A DNA stretch of 64,000 nt, from NCBI RefSeq assembly GCF_014395225.1, contig NZ_CP060723.1, positions 4,526,001-4,590,000 of the forward strand, given 5' to 3'. A model generated the notes under the pieces. That model was given only the letters and a program-made list of their open reading frames with translations, was not told the DNA's origin and searched no databases. Shown in pieces: positions 24,127 to 33,644 of the stretch. Every line of letters starts with the position of its first letter. Positions within the stretch are counted from its first letter, which is position 1. Both the position numbers and the translations under genes were made by a program. Origin of the DNA: Pedobacter roseus. Its GTDB lineage: Bacteria; Bacteroidota; Bacteroidia; Sphingobacteriales; Sphingobacteriaceae.

Positions 24127-26580
24127 CTATCCCCCCGCTCTGTTCTTAATATCATCTGCAGCTGTTTTCCGGTTTTGGTTTGATTTTAAATTCTGGTTAC
24201 CAAAGCTATAACTGATATTGAACGAAGCCCTTCTGCTAATGTAATTGTTCTGAACCCTTAAATTTACATTTTGATAATCCAATGTCCCTTTCCAGTAATT
24301 GGTCTGGAAAATATCGTCGACGTTTAATCTAAGTTTTAAAGCTTTGTCTAAGAAACTTTTCTGCACCCCCATGTTCAGGGCATTCTGATAAATAATGGTC
24401 CGTTCCAAACCGCGTACCCGGGGAGAATTTAACCAGAAATTGGTTTCCAATGTCCAGTTATCCGGCAAAGTTATGGAGCTGCTGATATTAAAATTATACG
24501 ATACTTTACTCAACATAAAAGGAGCTCCTTCTAAATTATCATCGTTAAATTTGTTATAAAATAAACTAAAATTGTTCTGCAGGTTCCACCATTTGGTAAT
24601 GGCCAGAGGAAAATATAATCCGGCTGTATAATATTGTCCGCTGCCTATGTTGCCCTGTCCAACCGTAACAATCCTGGTGCTATCGTTTTGTGCGGTTTTA
24701 CTATCCAAAATGAGGTCTTTTGTTTTTGAGTAACCTAAAGAAAATGATAATCCACTTTTATAATTATAACTCACTTCGAAATTATTGGTAAACTGAGGTT
24801 TCAAATATGGATTGCCCTGTTGTATCGTGTAAGGATCCATGTAAAAATTAAAAGGATTTAACTGCTGGTAATTGGGACGATCTATCCGCCTGCCATACGA
24901 ATAACGTAAATTACTGCTTTCCGAAATTTTCTGACTAACAAAAACCGTTGGGAATAACGATAAATAATGCTGTTTTGCCACGGTATTATTGGTTACCGAT
25001 GTCCCGGTTGATTGGGTGTACTCTGCCCTTAAACCCGCCTGAATTTGCCATTTACCCATATCTTTAGATACATTTGCATAAGCTGCATTCACATTTTCCT
25101 TATAAATAAAGTTATTGCTCTGTCCTACAATATTCTGCCATTCGTTGTTGAGAAATGCCGACGACAGAAAATCATTATTGGTTTTAACATAAGTACTTTT
25201 CAGGCCGGTTTCCAGCTTGGTAGTTTTTGATAATGGCCAGGTGAAATCGGTTTTTGCCGCATAAATGTCAATGGCTGTTTTACTATCATTTTTAATGATC
25301 GTATTGTTGTACACCACCCCTTTTTCGTCGTAAAAATTGGTATTAAAATTTTCCAGACCAGAATAATCAAAACCAGAGTAATCGGCATCGAAATTTAAAC
25401 TCGCGCCTTCCTTTTTAAAATCGTGTTTGACATTAAAATTTACGCTGTAATTTTTGTTTGGTGTATTGGCATCAGAATATTGGATTAATGAATTGTTGCT
25501 TACTACACCAGCCTGAGTTTCATTTATAAATGTTTGAGAGAAATTATCCAGTTTACGCGTACTGGTACTGCCATCCAGCATCATCCCGATCGTAGTTTTT
25601 TCACTGGCATAATAATCTGCACCCACTTTTGCAGCCAAACGCGATCCGGTATATATTTTTTGAAAATTTTGATTAAATGCACTTTGCAAACCATTGGAAT
25701 TTGTACTCCTATCTAAAAATAAGTTCGAAAAGTTATTGTTTTTAGAGGCATTTGCGTTGGTATAAAAATTCCATTTTTCTACACGGTGATTTAAATTAAA
25801 ATTAAGCTCCGATCCGTATATATTAGTTGGCAGATTAGCCCTTATCGCATTACGATAGGTTGATGAGAGGCTTCCGTTTGTACCAAATGCTTTATTCTTT
25901 TTCAGTTTAATATTGATAATACCTGAATTGCCCGCCGCATCGTATTTGGCTGATGGATTGGTAATAATTTCAATGGTTGCAATCTGGCTACTGCTTAAAT
26001 TATTTAAATAAATGGTTAAATCTGATGCCGATAAAAAATTGTTCTTTCCATCAATCATCACCATCACCCCCGATTTATTGTTCAATAAAATCTGTTCGTT
26101 CTGCCTGTCAAGCTGCACACCTGGTGCTTTCTCTAAAATTTCGAGAGCGGTACTGCCTGATGAAACAATACTGTTTTCTACATTCAGCACCGTTTTATCG
26201 ATCTGGTGTTCAACAAAAGGTTTTCTACCTTGTACGCTTACTTCTTTCAGTTGTTTAGTTAAACTCTCGATGCTGATTGCAGGTAGATTTAAATCTCCGC
26301 TAAGCGAAAAACGATCTGTTTTTTTGCTTTTAAAACCAACTATCGAAACCGAAAGTACATAATCGCCGCTTTTTAACTGGTCGATGTTAAACTCACCATC
26401 TATATTGGTTGATACACTTTTGGCGACAGTGGTGTCCGGATAATTCAGCACCCGAACAATGGCAAACGGCACTGCGACCGTCTTATCATCAACGATTTTA
26501 CCCGTGAGTTTATTTAATTTTTGGGCAAAAGAAGCCCCACACACCATTAGGCATGCAATTAGCGTAAATAATGTTTTCAT
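24127..26580 (-). CDS. Outer-membrane beta-barrel receptor with carboxypeptidase-regulatory-like domain
   Basis: 817 residues: signal peptide to SFAQ (19), CarboxypepD_reg-like domain (about 24-105), plug-like region (about 120-230, GVQLDRQNEQILLNNKSGVMVMIDG and IATIEIITNPSAKYDAAGNSGIINI), then a long beta-barrel ending in ISYSFGNQNLK. This is the Bacteroidota 'outer membrane beta-barrel family' type of TonB-dependent receptor, shorter than SusC and without a SusD partner. Substrate unknown; such proteins often transport metal chelates or peptides. It is followed by a small lipoprotein gene on the same strand. Confidence 0.88.
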   Translation of the reverse strand: MKTLFTLIACLMVCGASFAQKLNKLTGKIVDDKTVAVPFAIVRVLNYPDTTVAKSVSTNIDGEFNIDQLKSGDYVLSVSIVGFKSKKTDRFSLSGDLNLPAISIESLTKQLKEVSVQGRKPFVEHQIDKTVLNVENSIVSSGSTALEILEKAPGVQLDRQNEQILLNNKSGVMVMIDGKNNFLSASDLTIYLNNLSSSQIATIEIITNPSAKYDAAGNSGIINIKLKKNKAFGTNGSLSSTYRNAIRANLPTNIYGSELNFNLNHRVEKWNFYTNANASKNNNFSNLFLDRSTNSNGLQSAFNQNFQKIYTGSRLAAKVGADYYASEKTTIGMMLDGSTSTRKLDNFSQTFINETQAGVVSNNSLIQYSDANTPNKNYSVNFNVKHDFKKEGASLNFDADYSGFDYSGLENFNTNFYDEKGVVYNNTIIKNDSKTAIDIYAAKTDFTWPLSKTTKLETGLKSTYVKTNNDFLSSAFLNNEWQNIVGQSNNFIYKENVNAAYANVSKDMGKWQIQAGLRAEYTQSTGTSVTNNTVAKQHYLSLFPTVFVSQKISESSNLRYSYGRRIDRPNYQQLNPFNFYMDPYTIQQGNPYLKPQFTNNFEVSYNYKSGLSFSLGYSKTKDLILDSKTAQNDSTRIVTVGQGNIGSGQYYTAGLYFPLAITKWWNLQNNFSLFYNKFNDDNLEGAPFMLSKVSYNFNISSSITLPDNWTLETNFWLNSPRVRGLERTIIYQNALNMGVQKSFLDKALKLRLNVDDIFQTNYWKGTLDYQNVNLRVQNNYISRRASFNISYSFGNQNLKSNQNRKTAADDIKNRAGG

Positions 26581-26725
26581 GGTTTCTTCTTTTTAGGCGT
26601 TATATTTTTTACGGAGATAAATCATTGATTGGCAGCTTTTTCACAGCAAAGCGATCGTCTTTCCCGCAAAGGCGGAAATCTTAATGCCAAGTTGTATGGG
26701 AATCATTAGATTTCGCCAGCCAGGA
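26581..26725. repeat. Fragment of the CCCGC/GGCGGAAATCTTAATGC element family
   Basis: TTTCCCGCAAAGGCGGAAATCTTAATGCC (here quoted only in pieces: CCCGCAAAGGCGG, AAATCTTAATGCC) at about 26659-26690 is a small hairpin related to the end of the elements at 20302 and 50848. No gene. Confidence 0.5.
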
Positions 26726-28468
26726 CTATTGTTCAGGCTCAATCCCCAGCTCTTCTTTAACTTCCTTAATCCTGTTTGAAACAGAATCCTGGTAAACCGT
26801 ATCCGCAGGCTTGCTCTTTTTCAACATTTCCAAATCGAATAGTTCTCCTTTTAGCTTTTGTTTTTTTAAGGCCTCTTCTTTTAATTTGGCAACACATTTC
26901 AGACCATCGTCCGTCATAATCCATATACTCGAATCATTGTGGTCATTTTCGCTGTCGTTACACTCCCAGGTCCAGTAATTATTAACGTAACGGTAAGCAT
27001 CCTGCTTTAAAATTAACCTGGTTCCCACCGGGATTTCAAGAGTTAACCTTACTTCCTGGTTTCTCCAGATGGTGCCCTTTCTCAATTGAAACCGCGGACT
27101 AAAAATCAGTTCCGAATCTTTCACTACATAATTGTAGCTAATGTTCTGGGCATTTTGCAATGCACTTTGAAAGGTTTTGCCCTGCGATTCGTACTTCTGC
27201 GTTAAACGGGTAACACCAGTTTCGCTTTTGTTAATGTCAATACGGATATGGTTAGGAGAAACAAAAGGTCCATCTTCAAAATCATCAACTACAATCTGGT
27301 GGCGGTTGTTCGCATCAATGTGGTAAGCCACGCTATCTTCTTTACTGAAATATTTACTTTTATCGATATTGATGGTGTAAACCGGATAAGCTTTCAGGTC
27401 GGTGGTTTGTGTTAACTCAGCATGTTGCTTAAATTCTGATGAAATCTTAGCCGCCTGATAACCTGTTACCGCTACACCTGCCAACCAGATAATCAACAGC
27501 GCAAAAGAAAGTGTTTTATTAATGGCCTGTTTGTTAAAGGCAACCCTGATGGAGAATAATACCAAAGCCAAAACCGGTACAAAACATACAATAAATGCAC
27601 CGAATACAATGATACCCCTATTGCCCTCATTAACAATCGAGAAGGGAAAATATTCATAAATACTTGCATCCCAAAATCCCTGGAAAGCTGCCACGCCGAT
27701 AATCAGCGTCAGTAAAAATAATACCCCAAACACCACGATAAAACCTGCAATCACTTTAAAGATCACTTTTCCTGTTCCCGATATAAAGCGGCCAAGCCAC
27801 TCGAAAAACTCACCGATAAAAATACCTATCCGTCCGAATATTGGTTGTGCATGTTTATTTACTTCATTTAAACGTTCCTTAACCGCCTGTAACTCTTCAT
27901 CCAGGTTCTTTTGGAAACCCTGAAGATTTGCCGGTTCGCCCTTCATCTCCATTTTTTCTACCCGCGATTTTGCTTTTGGCATAATGATCCAAAGCAGGGC
28001 ATATACCAACACGCCAAATCCACCAACAAAACTGATTAGCAATGTAGCCAACCTGATCCATTTTGGATCGGCATTTATATAGTGTGCAATACCTGAGCAA
28101 ACACCTGCCACAACGCGGTCGTCCATATCCCGGTACAGTTTTTTCTCCGTATACTGGTATTGATATGCATTATTGATTACAGGCTCCTCTTCGCCTTCTT
28201 CAGCTGTATCAAAATCCTGCACCCTACCCATCTGAGCAATTACTGAATTTACATTGGCCGAATCTACAACCTGTTTTTTCTGCTCTTCCAATTGCTCAGT
28301 TAACAGCTCGGCAATCCGGTTTTCAATATCCGTTACAATTTCAAGGTCATCTGCATGGTTGGCAAAATACTGTTTTACTTCGTTCAGGTAGGCCTTTAAG
28401 AGTTCGTAGGCACTTTCTTCAATATGAATAATCGTGTTCCCTATATTGATGATGATGGTCTTTTCCAT
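26726..28468 (-). CDS. PspC-domain membrane protein
   Basis: 580 residues. An N-terminal cytosolic helical region (1-105) precedes a PspC domain (about 109-165: KKLYRDMDDRVVAGVCSGIAHYI, then one TM helix ending in LLWIIMPKAKS). Three or four more TM helices follow (about 240-350), then a large C-terminal beta-rich domain facing out. This is the Bacteroidota PspC type, thought to sense envelope stress. It forms a tight operon with the PadR gene upstream (15 bases apart), a common pairing in Bacteroidota, so its level is probably set by that repressor. Confidence 0.9.
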   Translation of the reverse strand: MEKTIIINIGNTIIHIEESAYELLKAYLNEVKQYFANHADDLEIVTDIENRIAELLTEQLEEQKKQVVDSANVNSVIAQMGRVQDFDTAEEGEEEPVINNAYQYQYTEKKLYRDMDDRVVAGVCSGIAHYINADPKWIRLATLLISFVGGFGVLVYALLWIIMPKAKSRVEKMEMKGEPANLQGFQKNLDEELQAVKERLNEVNKHAQPIFGRIGIFIGEFFEWLGRFISGTGKVIFKVIAGFIVVFGVLFLLTLIIGVAAFQGFWDASIYEYFPFSIVNEGNRGIIVFGAFIVCFVPVLALVLFSIRVAFNKQAINKTLSFALLIIWLAGVAVTGYQAAKISSEFKQHAELTQTTDLKAYPVYTINIDKSKYFSKEDSVAYHIDANNRHQIVVDDFEDGPFVSPNHIRIDINKSETGVTRLTQKYESQGKTFQSALQNAQNISYNYVVKDSELIFSPRFQLRKGTIWRNQEVRLTLEIPVGTRLILKQDAYRYVNNYWTWECNDSENDHNDSSIWIMTDDGLKCVAKLKEEALKKQKLKGELFDLEMLKKSKPADTVYQDSVSNRIKEVKEELGIEPEQ

Positions 28469-28483
28469 TTCCTTTTTTACTAA

Positions 28484-28819
28484 TTATGAATTGGCTCCTT
28501 TTTGTGAAATACCTACAGCATAAGCCAGCTCCTGCCAGGTTTGATCTAATTGTGATAAAATGCCCCGACCATCTTCGGTTAAGGTATAATATTTACGCGG
28601 TGGGCCTGAGGTAGATTCTACCCAGTTGTAGCTTAACAAACCGTTGTTTTTAAGCCTGGTTAATAATGGATATAATGTGCCCTCAACCACCAACAGCTTT
28701 GCCGACCTTAATTCAGCAATAATATCCGAAGCATAAATTTCGCCCCGTGAGATGATTGATAAAACACAGTATTCCAGAATTCCCTTCCGCATTTGCGTTT
28801 GCGTATTTTCTGCTATCAT
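28484..28819 (-). CDS. PadR-family transcriptional regulator
   Basis: 111 residues with the PadR winged-helix: RKGILEYCVLSIISRGEIYA (helix 1), ASDIIAELRSAKLLVVEGTLYPLLTRLKNNGLL (recognition helix and wing) and PRKYYTLTEDGRGIL. There is only a short C-terminal helix, as in the small PadR-s2 class. It is first in a two-gene operon with the PspC protein. Its own promoter (28824-28855) lies only a few bases before the start codon and overlaps an inverted repeat, in keeping with autorepression. Confidence 0.92.
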   Translation of the reverse strand: MIAENTQTQMRKGILEYCVLSIISRGEIYASDIIAELRSAKLLVVEGTLYPLLTRLKNNGLLSYNWVESTSGPPRKYYTLTEDGRGILSQLDQTWQELAYAVGISQKGANS

Positions 28820-28823
28820 ATAA

Positions 28824-28867
28824 CAAAGATATATGTTTTATATACTACCATGCAATACATAGTACTA
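28824..28867 (-). promoter_or_regulatory. Promoter and putative operator of the PadR-PspC operon
   Basis: On the minus strand TTG (28853-28855) is followed by 21 bases and TATCTTTG (28824-28831). The start codon at 28819 is just 4 bases after the -7 box, so the mRNA would have almost no leader. ACTACCATGC...ACATAGT (about 28844-28863) is an imperfect inverted repeat over the -33 region and a candidate PadR operator. Confidence 0.65.
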
Positions 28868-29030
28868 AAATAAATCAAAGTAAATTCATAAAATATTGAT
28901 TATCAATGATATAATTTTAAATAAAATTTTGTGCTTTGGAAATAATTCTGTAAAAGATGAAATTTTTTACTGTTTTTTGGAAAAGCAAGCACCTGTAATC
29001 CTTCGGTTTCGGCAGTCCTGCTATTGCCCA

Positions 29031-29083
29031 TAGCCCCGATTAGAAAAGTCTTAAATACAATTTTTTTATAAAATCGGGGGCTA
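29031..29083. repeat. Inverted repeat TAGCCCCGATT / AATCGGGGGCTA
   Basis: Two 11-12-base arms separated by about 30 AT-rich bases in the 28868-29383 gene-free region. They can form a hairpin of transcribed RNA on either strand. Nothing else in that stretch is recognisable. Confidence 0.55.
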
Positions 29084-29383
29084 TTTGGCGCTATCAGGTT
29101 TAGGTGAAGAGATACAGTTGTTCTTCGCTAAACTTACGAAGTTAGCCTTACACTTGTGCCCTTTCTGAAACTCCTAAGTTAGCCAACTATACACATAAAG
29201 TGATCGTGCTGTATTAAATTTCAAACAGCCTGATCAGCCCCTTTTAAATGCCTACAGTATTTTACAACCGTATAAATATCAATTAATTAATAAAAAATAT
29301 AAGTTATTAACAATTTAACATTTTTCTGAATTTTTGGCTTGGGATTTGCCTTAAGAAAATCAACCCTACTAAAACATTGTCCC

Positions 29384-29548
29384 ATGATTATTAAATTAGA
29401 CACATCAGTTTTCAGGCTTTCGAGGCATAAAGCTGAAACCGTACAAAAAGTTGCAACACCACTTACAAGAGACCAATGGATTACTGCTGACAGAATTGTA
29501 ATGGCAGCGATGTTTATTCTCACTATTATTGGTGCCATTTTATTTTAA
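29384..29548 (+). CDS. Small single-pass membrane protein
   Basis: 54 residues from ATG 29384. Soluble basic N-terminus (LDTSVFRLSRHKAETVQKV), then RDQWITADRIVMAAMFILTIIGAILF with one C-terminal TM helix. A TTG start 45 bases upstream is possible but adds nothing. Tail-anchored small proteins of this kind are plausible but unproven; no family recognised. Confidence 0.4.
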   Translation: MIIKLDTSVFRLSRHKAETVQKVATPLTRDQWITADRIVMAAMFILTIIGAILF

Positions 29549-29562
29549 TTTCCGATGATTGA

Positions 29563-30459
29563 TCAAAAATCTTCAGAAATCAACTCTTTATTAATCATCA
29601 CTGCAGCCATAGTTCCAGCGGCTGTAACGATCGGCAACGACCTGAACAAGGTTGCACAATCTCCTGCGGCATAAACGCCCTTAGCAGTAGTTTGCTGCTG
29701 CTCATTCACTTTTATTGTTTTCAGGTCTGTTAATTCGAATCCGAGTTGTTCATTAAAATTTACCTGCTGTTCTATTTCAGGTTTAACGTAAATTGCTTTA
29801 AAGGCCACCTTTTCTCCATTTTTAAAAACAATGTTTTCGAGCTCACCGTTTTGGTGTTCCAGTTCAATAATCTCCTCTTCTAAAACAGTAATCGATTTAG
29901 ATTTTAGTTTTTCACCCTGCTCAGCCGTAAATTCTGATTTTCCATTGGTTAAAATGGTTAAATCCTTATTCCAAAGGTGAAGGTTCTTAGCCATCTCAAA
30001 GGCATGATCACCGTTCATTAGCAAAGCTATTTTTTCATTTTTCACTTCATAACCATGGCAATAAGGACAATGTATGGCAGAAATGGCCCAACATGCGGCC
30101 AATCCTTTAATATCGGGCAGGGTATCTTTTAAACCAGTGGCTAATAATATTTTGCGCGAAGTAAAATATTGTCCATCTTCCAGTCTAACACTAAAACCAC
30201 CTTCAATTTGTTCGGCCGAATCGGCTTTTACATTTAAAAATTTAACTGTTGGATATTTTATCACTTCAGCTTTTGCTGCTTTGGAAATTTCGGCTGGCCG
30301 ATCCCCATCATGTGTTAAAAAATTATGCGAATGAGGGGTTTGCCTGTTACAGGGTTTGCCAGCATCGATTACCAGAACATTCCGGGTTGAACGGCCCAAA
30401 GTTAATGCGGCAGATAAACCAGCATAGCTGCCTCCAATTATAATTACATCAAAATCCAT
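29563..30459 (-). CDS. NAD(P)/FAD-dependent oxidoreductase, thioredoxin-reductase-like
   Basis: 298 residues from ATG 30459 (MDFDVIIIGG). FAD-binding GxGxxG-like motif GGSYAGLSAALT (9-20), redox pair CPYC at 131-134, and the C-terminal FAD motif GVYAAGDCATLF. This domain order (FAD, NADPH with CxxC, FAD) is that of the thioredoxin reductase fold. The HCPYCHGYE motif is typical of the Bacteroidota/Actinobacteria 'TrxR-like' proteins, which may reduce small disulfides rather than thioredoxin. It is followed by a methyltransferase gene upstream on the same strand (68 bases away). Confidence 0.9.
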   Translation of the reverse strand: MDFDVIIIGGSYAGLSAALTLGRSTRNVLVIDAGKPCNRQTPHSHNFLTHDGDRPAEISKAAKAEVIKYPTVKFLNVKADSAEQIEGGFSVRLEDGQYFTSRKILLATGLKDTLPDIKGLAACWAISAIHCPYCHGYEVKNEKIALLMNGDHAFEMAKNLHLWNKDLTILTNGKSEFTAEQGEKLKSKSITVLEEEIIELEHQNGELENIVFKNGEKVAFKAIYVKPEIEQQVNFNEQLGFELTDLKTIKVNEQQQTTAKGVYAAGDCATLFRSLPIVTAAGTMAAVMINKELISEDF

Positions 30460-30527
30460 ATCCTTATCTTTTGCTACAAAGATCAGCATTCAAATTTCAA
30501 ATGCAACATAGATGCATTAATTAAATG

Positions 30528-31160
30528 TCATTTTATTTTTTTGAAAATAACCGCTTTAATGAAGTTACCATAATATGAGCGTAGTTCTAAGATTTTATAA
30601 CCTGCATTCAGAAAGTAAGGATTCATGTCGATCAGGTGATTTGCCTCTACAATTCCCAATAATTTAAAAAAGCTGTACATCGATTTGAGCAAGAGCCATT
30701 TCCACCAGTTCCCATTATTTTTGTTGAGCGAAAAATCGACCAAAAACCACAGACCATCTTTTTTCAAATATGCATTTAACTGATCAAATACTTTTGCGGC
30801 CCGTTGCGCTGCGAAATTATCGAAAAGAAATGGTGTTAAAATTACATCAAATACGATATCTACCACAAAATCCTCGATGCCGAGATGTACAAATTTGATC
30901 TGGTTATTTTTACAGTTCCTTTTTTGAGAAATTGCTATCATTTTAGCGGATATTTCTACATAAACAATCTTTAAGCCACTTGGATATATTTTGGCAATTT
31001 CCTCCAAAATCCATCCTGTTCCACCCCCCACAATTAAAACTGAGCTATCTTTTGGAAGATGCTGAAGTTGATTGATCTGTGCATTAACCTGCGATTTAAA
31101 AAACACCAAACGACTTAAAGTATCGTAATGATTGGCTATTTTATCGTAGTTGTTGTTCAT
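30528..31160 (-). CDS. Class I SAM-dependent methyltransferase
   Basis: 210 residues. Motif I is seen as VLIVGGGTGWILEEIAKIYP (45-64), with the acidic end of beta2 in VYVEIS and motif IV as FDVILTPFLFDNF. The family is that of small-molecule or quinone methyltransferases, but the acceptor cannot be told. It lies beside a UbiA-like membrane protein gene (31273-32184), which would fit isoprenoid or quinone modification; this link is inference. Confidence 0.82.
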   Translation of the reverse strand: MNNNYDKIANHYDTLSRLVFFKSQVNAQINQLQHLPKDSSVLIVGGGTGWILEEIAKIYPSGLKIVYVEISAKMIAISQKRNCKNNQIKFVHLGIEDFVVDIVFDVILTPFLFDNFAAQRAAKVFDQLNAYLKKDGLWFLVDFSLNKNNGNWWKWLLLKSMYSFFKLLGIVEANHLIDMNPYFLNAGYKILELRSYYGNFIKAVIFKKIK

Positions 31161-31164
31161 AGTA

Positions 31165-31226
31165 TCAGGTATTGAGAATCAAGTATTGAGTATCAGGTAT
31201 CAAGTATTGAGTATAAAGTATCAAGA
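31165..31226. repeat. Short imperfect tandem repeats of AGTATCAGGTAT/AAGTATTGAGTA
   Basis: A series of overlapping copies of TATCAAGTATTGAG with variants just before the methyltransferase start. They look like replication-slippage products and have no coding meaning. Confidence 0.7.
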
Positions 31227-31272
31227 TAGACTTCTCAAGTGTAATATACGCTTTGGGCTTTGCTCTTTCAGC

Positions 31273-32184
31273 TTAATGCACAAACTGCATCCCTATCATC
31301 CCACATATTGCCTTAAACAAAATCAATCCATCAATTACCATCAGATAATAGAGGATGTTTTTTCTTCTGTGCATAGAATAGGCCACGTAAATGGTTAATA
31401 TAAACGGCAAAACATTAAATAAAACCTGTGGTATTCCGAAGCCTTTGTAACTGGCAAATATGCCTAGCGAGATTAAACCGATAATTAACAGTGGAATCAA
31501 GATGTTAAAAATGGTTCTCCTCAAGCCGTATCGCACTACAAAAGTCCTTAGATGTTTATTGGCATCAGTTGGGTAATCTTTAATATCAAAAATGATTGCA
31601 TTTACGGTGCAGAACATCCAGTTTTTAATAAACAACCAGGTCCACAACACAGAATCGTGGTAGCCTACCCCTGTTTCAATTTTAAGCATAATCAAGGGTA
31701 GTACATTGGCGCAACAGGCCCAAACAAAACCAATAACGAAGGCTTTTAACCAACCAGTATTACGCAGATTGAATTTGAGGAAAGATTTAGGCAATAAACC
31801 GTAGTATAAACCTCCTGCAACAATAATAATTACAATAGCCACCCAATAACTGAACGGAAGTGCGAGAATATGCTGAAAGTTCTGATATAGCAGATTAATT
31901 GCCAACAACATGCAACTGATAAAGAGAACAGCCTGACTCCAATTGATAAATTTCTTATGCTTGAAATACCATTGATTGCGGGGATTGGTGGTGGATGGTG
32001 CAGTAGAAACTTTATTATAAGCGTAGGTATAATAAATGGTTGGTGCCAAAAATAACAACAGGTAATAATTGAGGGAGTTAAAAGGCAGCCTTAATTGAAG
32101 GGTAGCTTCGAGGGTAAGGGCTACTGCCAAAATCCCTACAAAGTAGTTTCCAAAGAAAATAAATCTGATTATTTTACCGAGCAT
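31273..32184 (-). CDS. UbiA-superfamily-like integral membrane protein
   Basis: 303 residues with about eight or nine TM helices and no signal peptide. A cytosolic loop carries DIKDYPTDANKHLRTFVVRYG, which fits the second Asp-rich motif (DxxDxxxD) of UbiA prenyltransferases. The first motif (NDxxDxxxD) is not seen; its place is taken by YNKVSTAPSTTNPRN, so the enzyme may be inactive or unusual. Substrate unknown. Adjacent to the methyltransferase gene on the same strand. Confidence 0.65.
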   Translation of the reverse strand: MLGKIIRFIFFGNYFVGILAVALTLEATLQLRLPFNSLNYYLLLFLAPTIYYTYAYNKVSTAPSTTNPRNQWYFKHKKFINWSQAVLFISCMLLAINLLYQNFQHILALPFSYWVAIVIIIVAGGLYYGLLPKSFLKFNLRNTGWLKAFVIGFVWACCANVLPLIMLKIETGVGYHDSVLWTWLFIKNWMFCTVNAIIFDIKDYPTDANKHLRTFVVRYGLRRTIFNILIPLLIIGLISLGIFASYKGFGIPQVLFNVLPFILTIYVAYSMHRRKNILYYLMVIDGLILFKAICGMIGMQFVH

Positions 32185-32255
32185 TTACCGCTGTTTTTCG
32201 TCAGGCAATTTCGGATATATAATTGAATAAGGTAAATAATTATAAAGATTAAAAT

Positions 32256-32292
32256 AATTGCAAAGCAGTATACATCATCCTGCTTTGCAATT
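32256..32292. terminator. Terminator after the DUF3472 gene
   Basis: AATTGCAAAGCAG and CTGCTTTGCAATT form a perfect 13-bp stem around an 11-base loop, 15 bases past the DUF3472 stop. The T tract is weak (ATTTTAATC), so efficiency is uncertain. Confidence 0.7.
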
Positions 32293-32306
32293 AAGATTAT
32301 TGTAAG

Positions 32307-33644
32307 CTATGGAAGCGTGGTTAAATTAACTGTTGGTGCGGTACCCGTAGCTGTTCTGGTAAACGATTGGTTCGGGGTAACATAGTTGGCAAAAAATCCA
32401 CCATTCTGAAGATAAAATTTACCTCCGGAAACACCTCCTGCAAAATCCATTCTTTGTTGATTATTGCCTGTAGCATCTACAGTGAAATTGGCGGAAGTAA
32501 TTTCGCTCCATGTACCTGCCGCGTTACGTACCCATTGGTTATTATATTCGGCCTTTCTGCCCAAATAACCATTTTTATCATTAAAGTTTTCTAGGAAAGA
32601 GTATAACCCGGTTAAATAGCTGTTAGTATTCGGTTTTTTCCACGAAGCCATAAATGTCCATGTTCCTAATTCTGGTGCATAAAACCACGATGAATAAACG
32701 GTATTGCCTGCTCCATCGGGTTTACCTTGTGTTAAAAACTTATAGGTATTTCCGGCAACCCAATTGTAAATGAGGTAAGATTGCCCACCTTCGCCTTCGC
32801 CGGTAAAATTAGTCGCTACAACATTGGTTCCCTTTCTCGTCCAGGTTGTGGTGCCACCTGTTGGATTCCAAACCGAGAAGAGTATTCTGCGCTCTGTTGC
32901 CGAATTAACCTGCATCCCGAAATAGCCGCCATCAAAACCATTGGCCATAAAATAACTCCCAATCTTATCTTGTCCCGTCGGAACGGTAACTTCGTTATAA
33001 AACCATTCGGTGTTTGCTGGTGCCGAAAAGCCTAAATGAACTGAGGGTCCTCTCCTCGACCAGTAATAATTGGCAGGATCGTTGGCATAATATACATTTG
33101 ATGCCACTGCAGGCCCGCTGATCACAAGATCAGAAACATCTGCAAAATAAGATCCGGTTTTGCTTACGCCCTGAAATTGGACGGTTACATAACCAGGTGT
33201 GGTGATATTTACCGTGCCTACCGTGTAAGTGGTATTTGCCGTACCTGTTGCGGTTACGTTAAATGGGGTACCGTTTATGGTAATTTTTAAAACACTTGTA
33301 CCACTGGGCACCGATGCTTTTACCGCTACAGTTAGTGCTCCAGTATTTCCAATCCTGAAATAAGAGCTGAAAATACTATTGGCATTGGTCCAGTTTGCCA
33401 ACTTTGTCGAAGTTACCGTTTCAGCCCCGCCTGATGCTAAAGTAGTTACAAAAGCATTTCCGCCCATCGAAACGGTTAATGATGTACCGCCTAGCGATTG
33501 GGCATTTGCAAGTCCTAGTTTCTTACTCTGATCTGCGGATGCAGCATCTGCACCCGTCAAGTTTTCCTGCTTTTTACAGGAACTGGTAAATAGCACGAAA
33601 CCTAGTATCGCCAGGCCCGAAATTGATTTGATAGATTTTTTCAT
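32307..33644 (-). CDS. DUF3472 lipoprotein with DUF5077-like N-terminal domain
   Basis: 445 residues. Lipoprotein signal with lipobox TSSC followed by KK (residue 22-25). A beta-sandwich covers about 50-175, followed by a DUF5077/DUF3472 region: YYANDPANYYWSRRGPSVHLGF (about 183-204) and NEVTVPTGQDKIGSYFMANGFDGGYFGMQVNS. DUF3472 proteins are secreted and often linked to carbohydrate binding or modification. Alone here, ahead of a terminator. A near-perfect palindrome in its upstream region (33767-33782) resembles LacI-family operators. Confidence 0.8.
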   Translation of the reverse strand: MKKSIKSISGLAILGFVLFTSSCKKQENLTGADAASADQSKKLGLANAQSLGGTSLTVSMGGNAFVTTLASGGAETVTSTKLANWTNANSIFSSYFRIGNTGALTVAVKASVPSGTSVLKITINGTPFNVTATGTANTTYTVGTVNITTPGYVTVQFQGVSKTGSYFADVSDLVISGPAVASNVYYANDPANYYWSRRGPSVHLGFSAPANTEWFYNEVTVPTGQDKIGSYFMANGFDGGYFGMQVNSATERRILFSVWNPTGGTTTWTRKGTNVVATNFTGEGEGGQSYLIYNWVAGNTYKFLTQGKPDGAGNTVYSSWFYAPELGTWTFMASWKKPNTNSYLTGLYSFLENFNDKNGYLGRKAEYNNQWVRNAAGTWSEITSANFTVDATGNNQQRMDFAGGVSGGKFYLQNGGFFANYVTPNQSFTRTATGTAPTVNLTTLP

